NCBI RefSeq assembly: GCF_022049065.2
Contig: NZ_CP095744.1
Location: 434,001 to 498,000 of the forward strand
Length of the DNA: 64,000 bases
Direction of reading: 5' to 3'
Origin: Niallia sp. Man26
GTDB lineage: Bacteria > Bacillota > Bacilli > Bacillales > Cytobacillaceae
The notes under the pieces were generated by a model. That model saw only the letters and a program-made list of their open reading frames with translations, was not told the DNA's origin and ran no database searches. The translations under genes were made by a program, and so were the position numbers. Each line of letters starts with the position of its first letter. Position 1 is the first letter of the stretch. Below, piece after piece: positions 25,131-31,461 of this stretch.

Positions 25131-26467
25131 ATTCCCTTCCCCTTTTCTATCCAGTTTGGAATATTAACAAACAGCAGATGTAAAATAATTGAAGAAAATG
25201 CCCCGATTAATATCGTATTTGACAGGAAGGCTCCTGCTGCCCCTGTAAAACCTGTTGAAAAGCTTGGCAAAGAGATTGCTAGTAAAATGGAAAGTCCAAT
25301 AATCATGTAATTGCGATCCGATTGTTCCACTTTTGCTAGTAAGGAAATACCAGTAAACACTAACGTCGCAGCAGCCGGCAGAAAGATTCCGCCGACAACA
25401 GGGCTTGGCGTTAAAGCAAGCAAGGCACCTGCTTTCGGTACAAAGCCAAGCACTAGGAAGATAACACCTGCAATCATCACAGGATATCTTGAACCAACTC
25501 CTGTCAAACGAAGCAAACCAACATTTTGGGCATAGGCAGTTGTTGGAAAACCGCCAATAAGAGAGGACAGCATAGATCCTGCCGATTCGCCTGCAAAACC
25601 ATTCCTAATTCGCTTTGCACTTATCTCTGTTTTCAAAATGGTGGAGGATGCTTGATAAACACCCATCGCTTCAATTACAGCCACTATATACGCAACAAAA
25701 AATGTGAGAAAAGTTGTCCATTCGAATTCTAAATTTCCATAAGGCAGGAATGTCGGCAGACCGAACCAAGCCTTTTCTGCTATCATTCCAAAATCAGCTT
25801 CTCCTAAACAAATCGCAATAATATCACCAACAACTAATGCTATTAAAAAGGAAAAAGATTTTAAAAAGCCTTTTCCGAATATAGATAAAATTAAAACGAT
25901 ACAAGCTGTTGGAATGGACATCATTAATACAGTTGAACTTGCAAAGCCTGCATCTCCTGGTGAACCGCCGAGAAATTCAGACAATGTAAAGCTCGATAAA
26001 GAAATACCGACTAGAAAAATAACAGTCCCTGATACAACTGGTGTAAATAATACCTTTAGCTTGCCTATTAACCCAGTAACAGACAATATGAATACAATTA
26101 TTGCACTGACAAGGATTGCCCCGCTCGCAGCAGCAAGACCGTTTGCTTTTCCAGCTGCGATCATGATGGAATCGAAGGCAGCTGATGGTCCTTGGACGAT
26201 TGGCAACTTTACAAACTTTGCTGCCTGCAGCAATGTAACAATACCGGCTGCAATAAAAATGGAATTAACGATATTGGCTGATAAAGCAAAAGGCAAACCA
26301 ATCATTGCTGCCACAAAAATAGGATCTAGCCATACATTTGAAACAAACACATGCTGCAGACCATATAAAAAGCTTTTAAGAGGAGGAAGCTTTTCATCAA
26401 GCCCCACTGTTAATAGTTGTTCCTCTGGTGTTTCATTCGTTTTATCAATAGTTTTCAAGTCTTCCAT
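25127..26467 (-). CDS. NCS2 family nucleobase-type permease
   Basis: The 446-residue protein has about 12-14 helices and NCS2 features: LQHVFVSNVWLDP near residue 37, the carrier signature around VIEAMGVYQASS and GFPTTAYAQNVGLLRLTGVG. NCS2 carriers take up purines, pyrimidines and ascorbate-like compounds by proton or sodium symport. Under TPP control a pyrimidine moiety such as HMP or its carboxylate is the natural guess. It begins 21 bases after thiW and overlaps the luxE-like gene (ATGA). Confidence 0.9.
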   Translation of the reverse strand: MEDLKTIDKTNETPEEQLLTVGLDEKLPPLKSFLYGLQHVFVSNVWLDPIFVAAMIGLPFALSANIVNSIFIAAGIVTLLQAAKFVKLPIVQGPSAAFDSIMIAAGKANGLAAASGAILVSAIIVFILSVTGLIGKLKVLFTPVVSGTVIFLVGISLSSFTLSEFLGGSPGDAGFASSTVLMMSIPTACIVLILSIFGKGFLKSFSFLIALVVGDIIAICLGEADFGMIAEKAWFGLPTFLPYGNLEFEWTTFLTFFVAYIVAVIEAMGVYQASSTILKTEISAKRIRNGFAGESAGSMLSSLIGGFPTTAYAQNVGLLRLTGVGSRYPVMIAGVIFLVLGFVPKAGALLALTPSPVVGGIFLPAAATLVFTGISLLAKVEQSDRNYMIIGLSILLAISLPSFSTGFTGAAGAFLSNTILIGAFSSIILHLLFVNIPNWIEKGKGI

Positions 26468-26488
26468 TTGTGTCTCCTTCTAGTACCA

Positions 26489-26998
26489 TTACTTTTTGAG
26501 CAAGCTCGTATTTGTTAATACAGCCGATTGCTTTTTCACAAAGATGCTTAATACAATCGCTCCAATCAATGCTCCAGCAATCGAGCTGAAAATAAAGAGC
26601 GGGATAAAGCCAAACAATGACGCCTTTTGTCCAAGGAGAACTGCCGCAATTGGATATGCTAATATTGCCCCAAGTATGCCAGTTCCAAAAACCTCTCCGG
26701 CAAATGCCATATACAGCTTCCTAGTCTTTAAGAATAATAGTGACGCTAACAGTGCTCCGACCATGCTTCCTGGAAATGCAAACAGTGAACCTGTTCCCAT
26801 GAGGTTTCGTAAAAGCGAGACACTAAAGGCTTGCAGCACGGCATAATACGGACCTAGTAATACTGCTGACAGAACATTGAGAAAATGCTGTACGGGAAAC
26901 ACCTTCGTAAACCCAATCGGAATGAAGAAAAAATTACTAGTCATTGTCCCGATTGCGACCATCATCGCCGTTAATGTAAGCTTTCGTGTTTTTTCCAT
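26489..26998 (-). CDS. thiW: Thiamin-precursor ECF transporter S component
   Basis: The 169-residue protein has five to six helices and the ThiW pattern: RKLTLTAMMVAIGTM, FFFIPIGFTKVFPVQHFLNV, LGPYYAVLQAFSVSLLRNLM and GTGSLFAFPGSMVGALLASL. ThiW is predicted to take up the hydroxyethylthiazole moiety, working with shared ECF ATPases encoded elsewhere. Its start lies 5-8 bases past a terminator whose 3' arm contains the GGAGG ribosome site, behind tandem TPP riboswitches. Confidence 0.92.
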   Translation of the reverse strand: MEKTRKLTLTAMMVAIGTMTSNFFFIPIGFTKVFPVQHFLNVLSAVLLGPYYAVLQAFSVSLLRNLMGTGSLFAFPGSMVGALLASLLFLKTRKLYMAFAGEVFGTGILGAILAYPIAAVLLGQKASLFGFIPLFIFSSIAGALIGAIVLSIFVKKQSAVLTNTSLLKK

Positions 26999-27002
26999 AA
27001 AA

Positions 27003-27032
27003 AAATCCCTCCAGTAATGAGCACTGAGGGAT
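27003..27032 (-). terminator. Terminator T2 of the proximal TPP riboswitch, containing the thiW ribosome site
   Basis: On the minus strand ATCCCT-CAGT pairs with ACTG-G-AGGGAT around GCTCATT, followed by TTTTTT and then the thiW ATG. The 3' arm includes GGAGG, so the same hairpin could stop transcription or hide the ribosome site. Confidence 0.85.
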
Positions 27033-27065
27033 CTAGACAGTCAAAAAAGACTAATCTAATACGAA

Positions 27066-27152
27066 CACTTTCCTACGCTGGCATTATCCAGTTCAGGTCC
27101 AAAAAGGGTCAAGACGGTAAAGTCTACTCTCAGCCGTTCGGCTCCCCCAGTG
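27066..27152 (-). promoter_or_regulatory. TPP riboswitch, proximal copy
   Basis: The minus strand reads GGGGGAGCC, GGCTGAGAGTAGAC, TTGACCC, ACCTGAACTGGATAATGCCA and GCGTAGGAAAGTG, the thi-box order with CACT/AGTG closing P1. It binds thiamin pyrophosphate and should shut the operon off when TPP is plentiful. The second copy lies 97 bases upstream. Confidence 0.94.
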
Positions 27153-27181
27153 CAATCTCTTATTCAATTTACAACCATGCT

Positions 27182-27220
27182 AATATAAAAAAGCCAGGTC
27201 TCACTTTTAAGACCTGGCTT
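27182..27220 (-). terminator. Terminator T1 between the two TPP riboswitches
   Basis: AAGCCAGGTC and GACCTGGCTT form a perfect 10-base stem (27191-27220 on the plus axis), followed on the minus strand by TTTTTTATATT. Confidence 0.9.
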
Positions 27221-27248
27221 TAAATAGCAGTAAATAAAGAATCTCACT

Positions 27249-27343
27249 GACTACTTTCCTACGCTGGCATCATCCAGATCAGGTCCGAAGGGTTAAAAAA
27301 ATTGCTTTTTTCTCTCAGCCCTCCATGCGGGCACCCCTAGTAG
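27249..27343 (-). promoter_or_regulatory. TPP riboswitch, distal copy
   Basis: The minus strand reads TAGGGGTGCCCGC, AGGGCTGAGAG, TAACCCTTCGGACCTGATC and TGGATGATGCCAGCGTAGGA, with CTACT/AGTAG closing P1. All conserved thi-box elements are present. It differs clearly from the proximal copy in the variable P3 arm, so the pair is not a recent duplication. Confidence 0.95.
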
Positions 27344-27370
27344 TTAAATGGTTATGTAAAATTTAGCTTA

Positions 27371-27399
27371 ATCATAAACCTAACTGTTTCTAATGTAAA
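27371..27399 (-). promoter_or_regulatory. Sigma-A promoter of the TPP-riboswitch operon
   Basis: On the minus strand TTTACA (27399-27394), a 17-base spacer, then TATGAT (27376-27371), about 30 bases ahead of the distal aptamer. Confidence 0.7.
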
Positions 27400-27465
27400 G
27401 AGATTTTTTACTTGCAATAGGAACTATCTATTGTTTTATTCGTAAATAAAGTGGAGGTGTTTAGT

Positions 27466-27633
27466 ATGTTCAATAGCAAATCTGAATGTTCCGTATGCAG
27501 GAAGGAAATTAGGGAGAATGACATTGTGTATGTAAAAATGCGCTATCCTATGCGTAAAGGAATGACCGAAATAAAGGCATATTTAAAAAATGAAGGAACC
27601 CTTATTTGCGAGAACTGTAATAAAAAAAGGTAA
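27466..27633 (+). CDS. Small CxxC...CxxC zinc-ribbon protein
   Basis: The 55-residue protein has CSVCRKEI and CENCNKK about 40 residues apart, a two-knuckle zinc-binding layout. It starts at ATG 27466 after TGGAGG. Similar tiny Bacillus proteins are sometimes labelled as transporter parts without reason. The role is unknown. Its stop codon lies inside the following terminator stem. Confidence 0.65.
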   Translation: MFNSKSECSVCRKEIRENDIVYVKMRYPMRKGMTEIKAYLKNEGTLICENCNKKR

Positions 27634-27668
27634 GGGAACCTTATTTTAAACAGTTCCCTTACCTTTTT
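27624..27668. terminator. Very strong bidirectional terminator
   Basis: AAAAAGGTAAGGGAAC and GTTCCCTTACCTTTTT form a perfect 16-base stem between two convergent genes, covering the stop codon of the zinc-ribbon gene. Confidence 0.9.
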
Positions 27669-27669
27669 A

Positions 27670-28551
27670 TTAAACAAACTTTATTTCATACCCTGCTTGG
27701 AAGGTTTCCCCTGCTTCAAGCTTATTCATTCCGAATTTTTCATTTAACTTTCCTGTTGTGTTATATAGATCAGCAATCCCGTACCATGGTTCAATACATA
27801 CAAATGGAGCCATTATTCCTTCTGGTTTAGAGTAGTTCGACCAAATCCCTACAAAAGGAAAATCTTTAAATGTAACTTCGACCCCATGACTTGATTTATC
27901 TGACACTAGTTTTATCGCATCAATATGACTGTAGATTAATGCATCATTTTCAAAAAGAGAATCCTTCACCTGAATAGAATCAATATCATTAGCAATCCCT
28001 TTTTCATGAATAAGCGAATCCTTCAGCTCATATTCCATAACATCTTTGTTTTCAGCTGTTGTAAAATGGAGGACATAATCCTCGGCAGATTCATCATCTA
28101 ACAGCGGAACTCTAAAGGCAGGATGTGCACCGATGGAGAAAAACATCTCATCCTTATTGTCATTGACTATTTCCCAGCGGACAGAAAGAGAATCCTCCAG
28201 CAAAGAATAGTGAATATAAGCTGTAAATTCATAAGGATAAACATCAAGAAAACGCCCGTCCGACTTAACAACAAAGGAAACAGCATTGTCTGTTTTCTTC
28301 TCTATATCAAAATCGGCATCACGCAAAAAGCCATGCTGCGACATCGGGTAGGATTTTCCATTTAGTTCATATTTATCATCCTTTAAACGGCCCACAATCG
28401 GAAATAATACAGGAGAAACTCGCCCCCAATATGCTTTATCCCCTGTCCACATATAATCCAGTTCATTCTTTTTATGCTGCACTTTACGAATTTCAGCACC
28501 GCTGCTTGCAATTTCTACCTTTAACCACTCATTTTCAATTACAGTTGTCAT
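27670..28551 (-). CDS. Aldose 1-epimerase family protein (LacX-like)
   Basis: The 293-residue protein is a galactose-mutarotase-fold enzyme of the LacX/YihR type: VSPVLFPIVGRLKDDKYELN, MSQHGFLRDADF with the conserved histidine and arginine, SIGAHPAFRVPL and a late FVCIEPWYGIAD with the catalytic-type glutamate. It would interconvert sugar anomers, but many members act on sugar phosphates. The ATG at 28551 follows GAGG; 13 extra codons upstream are unlikely. It is monocistronic. Confidence 0.85.
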   Translation of the reverse strand: MTTVIENEWLKVEIASSGAEIRKVQHKKNELDYMWTGDKAYWGRVSPVLFPIVGRLKDDKYELNGKSYPMSQHGFLRDADFDIEKKTDNAVSFVVKSDGRFLDVYPYEFTAYIHYSLLEDSLSVRWEIVNDNKDEMFFSIGAHPAFRVPLLDDESAEDYVLHFTTAENKDVMEYELKDSLIHEKGIANDIDSIQVKDSLFENDALIYSHIDAIKLVSDKSSHGVEVTFKDFPFVGIWSNYSKPEGIMAPFVCIEPWYGIADLYNTTGKLNEKFGMNKLEAGETFQAGYEIKFV

Positions 28552-28664
28552 TGAAATTACCTCTTTCACATTAATATTATAAGAATGCAACGCAATAACC
28601 TTTTATTTACATTTAATATAATTATTGTTATCATTTAGCTATTATTTAATAAAGGAGCTCGATC

Positions 28665-28820
28665 ATGATCAATCGTATTTCAGATTATCTTCAAGTACCG
28701 AAAGCTATAATAAAGTTTGGACTGCTCTCCATTGTCATCGCTATGAGCTTTTCCTTATTTAGTCTTTCAGAAAAAATTGGTGAATGTATTGGTAAGCTAT
28801 TATTCATTGTTACACATTAA
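28665..28820 (+). CDS. Small single-helix membrane protein (51 residues)
   Basis: A short frame starts at an ATG 7 bases after AAAGGAG and reads MINRISDYLQVPKAIIKFGL, then a hydrophobic helix SIVIAMSFSLFSL and IGECIGKLLFIVTH. The strong ribosome site and helix pattern support a real gene. The family is not recognised. Confidence 0.6.
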   Translation: MINRISDYLQVPKAIIKFGLLSIVIAMSFSLFSLSEKIGECIGKLLFIVTH

Positions 28821-28867
28821 TTGCTTATCCATTACATACCCACTACTCCAAAAAATAAGCCACAAAT

Positions 28868-29266
28868 TTAGATAGTTAGCGCAATAACCGTCTCTATTAA
28901 ATCCTCGACTTCCCCATAACATTTGTTAACTTCCGGTAAATGATAAAAGGTGCTTGTCGCTTCTAAATTATTCACTTCCTTATTAGGGGAATAGAGGAAT
29001 ATCTTTTTCCCCAAACCAATTGCTATACCTAATTCAATATGACTCCCTTTTCCAGCCGGAAGTATAACAATTATAAAATCACTATTTTTCACAGCTGCTA
29101 ACTCTTCTTGTCCGATTTTCTCTAAAGCTTGTAAGGATGTTGCTCTGTTATTTAATGTCCAATCATATGTATGGATATATCCTTTATCAATAAGCAGTTT
29201 ACTGATATTTCGTACTTCATTCTTATTTTTAAAGCTTGATGCAATATAAAACGTTCGTTGCTGCAT
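28868..29266 (-). CDS. Nucleoside 2-deoxyribosyltransferase-like protein
   Basis: The 132-residue protein shows MQQRTFYIASSFKNKNEV at the start and the nucleoside-binding HIELGIAIGLGKKIFLYSP with the conserved glutamate. The family exchanges bases on deoxynucleosides or hydrolyses nucleotide analogues. The ATG follows GGGAG. It stands alone, divergent from rsbY. The precise substrate cannot be read from sequence. Confidence 0.8.
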   Translation of the reverse strand: MQQRTFYIASSFKNKNEVRNISKLLIDKGYIHTYDWTLNNRATSLQALEKIGQEELAAVKNSDFIIVILPAGKGSHIELGIAIGLGKKIFLYSPNKEVNNLEATSTFYHLPEVNKCYGEVEDLIETVIALTI

Positions 29267-29351
29267 TTGCTATCTCCCTCAATTCCTATAGCCATTATAA
29301 CATTATTTGGTATACGGACACCTCAGCAACTATTAAAAATTTAATATTTAT

Positions 29352-29377
29352 GTTTATAATTATATTAAACAGGGTAT
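29352..29377 (+). promoter_or_regulatory. Sigma-B-like promoter upstream of rsbY
   Basis: GTTTAT (29352-29357), a 14-base spacer, then GGGTAT (29372-29377) closely match the general-stress sigma-B consensus (GTTTAA, 12-15, GGGTAT). It ends 49 bases before the start codon. Confidence 0.7.
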
Positions 29378-29425
29378 TAAAAAATGTTGTATATAGAAAG
29401 TTGATAGTAAGTGAGGGGATAATTC

Positions 29426-30565
29426 TTGGGAATACTGATTGTTGATGATAATGAAGCTAATTTATTCGTCATAGAAAAGCTGTTGCAGCGTGCTGGGTAT
29501 ACAGATTATCTGTCGTTTACTTCTGCACAGGATATGTTTAACTATTTATATTCAGATAAACCATTTGTAATAGAGAGTCAGGTTGATGCTATCTTAATGG
29601 ACATTATGATGCCGGAAATTGATGGAATAGAAGCTTGTAAACAGCTCCAGCAAGTAGAGCATCTGAAAGATATACCAGTCATTTTTGTCACAGCGCTAGA
29701 GGACTCATGCAAAGTGGTTGAAGCATTAGATGCCGGTGGCACAGATTATTTAATGAAGCCGATTAACAAAACAGAGCTGCTCGCAAGACTTCGCGTTGCA
29801 ATCAGGTTAAAATATGAAAAAGACTGGCATAAGAAACAAGAAGAGAAAATCAGAAATGAATTGGAGCTGTCAACACAAGTACAAACAAGCGTGCTCAGCC
29901 CACCTATACATAAAGAAAACTTGCTTATTAAGGCATCCTATCTGCCTGCATTTCAATTGGCGGGAGATATGTACTTTTGGTATGAGATTAGCGATCATCG
30001 TTATGCCGCCATTCAGCTTGATATGATGGGCCACGGAATTTCCGCTTCGCTTGTATGCATGTTTATTTCCTCTGTATTGCGTGACACAATTCAAAAAAAT
30101 CCTGATCCTGAGAATGTGATACAAGATTTAAACCGCCGAATGAGCACACTAAATTCAAATCAAAAAATACCATATTATTTTACAGCGATATACTTAGTAC
30201 TAGATACAAATGAACGAACGATAGAATACATAAATGCTGGACATTTGGACGGTTATGCCCTAATTGATGGTACAACAACAGTAGAATTGAAAAGCAATAC
30301 GACAGCTGTCGGCTTCTTTGATGATATCAGAACAAAGAAGAATATCATTCACTACTCGAATTCTGTTCAGCTTATTCTTTGTACAGATGGTGTTCATGAA
30401 GCGATTGATAAATATGGAGAAACGGGTATCGACTTGATAAAGAAGGCTGCTTCCTGCCGACTTGCTGATGCGAAGACATCGGAACCGATTGACTTAATTA
30501 CATCTAAAGACCACCAGAAAGGTGCTACAGACGATATGTGTGTAGTCTTAATACAAGCAGATTGA
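29426..30565 (+). CDS. rsbY: Receiver-domain PP2C phosphatase, RsbY-like stress regulator
   Basis: The 379-residue protein has an N-terminal receiver domain (phospho-acceptor D59 in LMDIMMP, K in LMKPINK) and a C-terminal SpoIIE-type PP2C domain with GDMYFWYE, DMMGHG and a DDMCVVLI end. In B. cereus RsbY dephosphorylates the anti-sigma antagonist RsbV and so frees sigma B. It starts with TTG after GAGGGG. The partners RsbM and RsbK lie convergently downstream. A sigma-B-like promoter suggests feedback. Confidence 0.88.
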   Translation: MGILIVDDNEANLFVIEKLLQRAGYTDYLSFTSAQDMFNYLYSDKPFVIESQVDAILMDIMMPEIDGIEACKQLQQVEHLKDIPVIFVTALEDSCKVVEALDAGGTDYLMKPINKTELLARLRVAIRLKYEKDWHKKQEEKIRNELELSTQVQTSVLSPPIHKENLLIKASYLPAFQLAGDMYFWYEISDHRYAAIQLDMMGHGISASLVCMFISSVLRDTIQKNPDPENVIQDLNRRMSTLNSNQKIPYYFTAIYLVLDTNERTIEYINAGHLDGYALIDGTTTVELKSNTTAVGFFDDIRTKKNIIHYSNSVQLILCTDGVHEAIDKYGETGIDLIKKAASCRLADAKTSEPIDLITSKDHQKGATDDMCVVLIQAD

Positions 30566-30578
30566 AGGCGATCCATAT

Positions 30579-30617
30579 AAAAAAGCAGTGCTTCCTAATA
30601 GGAAGCACTGCTTTTTT
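30579..30617. terminator. Strong bidirectional terminator
   Basis: AAAGCAGTGCTTCC and GGAAGCACTGCTTT with a TAATA loop lie between convergent rsbY and rsbM; A and T runs flank both ends. Confidence 0.9.
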
Positions 30618-31416
30618 TACGGAATATTTTCTCTTGTGTATTAAAATTTTCAAAGTAGGCAGAATCACTGCGAATTGTCTCTTTGCTTCCTAAGCCAAGG
30701 AAGCCTCCCGGGCTTAAACTTTCATTGAATAATTCATATACTTGCTGCTGTAATTCCAGATTAAAATAAATCAGCACATTACGGCAAATAATTACATGAA
30801 ATTCATTAAATGACCTGTCTGTTACTAGATTATGCTGTGCAAACACGATATTTTTCAGGATTGACGGCTTTAAAATAGCTCCGCTGCTGTCTGCTGTATA
30901 GTATTCGGAGAAGGAACTATTGCCGCCAGCGGCAAGATAGTTTTTCGTATAAGCCTGCATTTTTTGCAGGGGGATTACCCCTGCTGCAGCTTTTTCCAAC
31001 ACAACGTCATTCATATCAGTAGCGTATATCTTGGCCTTATGTGCCAATCCTTCCTCCTCTAGCATAATTGCCATAGAATAGGCTTCTTCACCAGTAGAAC
31101 AACCTGCATGCCAGATCCTGATTTCAGGGAGCTTCCTTAATAAGGGAACTGCCTCTTCTCGGAAAGCCTTAAAGAAGGAGGGGTCTCTAAACATCTCAGT
31201 AACATTAATAGAAAAGTCACGGAGCAGCTTATAGAGAACATCTTCGTCATGAATAATTCTCTCTGTTAGTCCAGTAATGGTTAGCAGCTTTTCTCTGTTT
31301 AACCGATTTTGGACCCTCCGCATTAAGGACGAACGCATATATTGTCTGAAGTCATACCCAGTCAATTTGTATACAGCTGTCAAAAGTAAATCTAATTCAA
31401 TTTCTTCTTTTTCCAT
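30595..31416 (-). CDS. rsbM: CheR-type methyltransferase, RsbM-like
   Basis: The 273-residue protein has the CheR N-terminal helical domain (DFRQYMRSSLMRRVQNRL) and the SAM-binding domain (RIWHAGCSTGEEAYSMAI, DMNDVVLEKA, FHVIICRNVLIYF). It has no linked chemotaxis genes. In B. cereus the equivalent RsbM methylates the hybrid kinase RsbK and dampens the stress response. It is transcribed with the kinase gene, 45 bases downstream of it, and its last codons reach into the terminator. Confidence 0.87.
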   Translation of the reverse strand: MEKEEIELDLLLTAVYKLTGYDFRQYMRSSLMRRVQNRLNREKLLTITGLTERIIHDEDVLYKLLRDFSINVTEMFRDPSFFKAFREEAVPLLRKLPEIRIWHAGCSTGEEAYSMAIMLEEEGLAHKAKIYATDMNDVVLEKAAAGVIPLQKMQAYTKNYLAAGGNSSFSEYYTADSSGAILKPSILKNIVFAQHNLVTDRSFNEFHVIICRNVLIYFNLELQQQVYELFNESLSPGGFLGLGSKETIRSDSAYFENFNTQEKIFRKKSSASY

Positions 31417-31461
31417 ACTAATTCATTTCCTTGTCTTTTCTACCTAGAAGAATATACAGCA

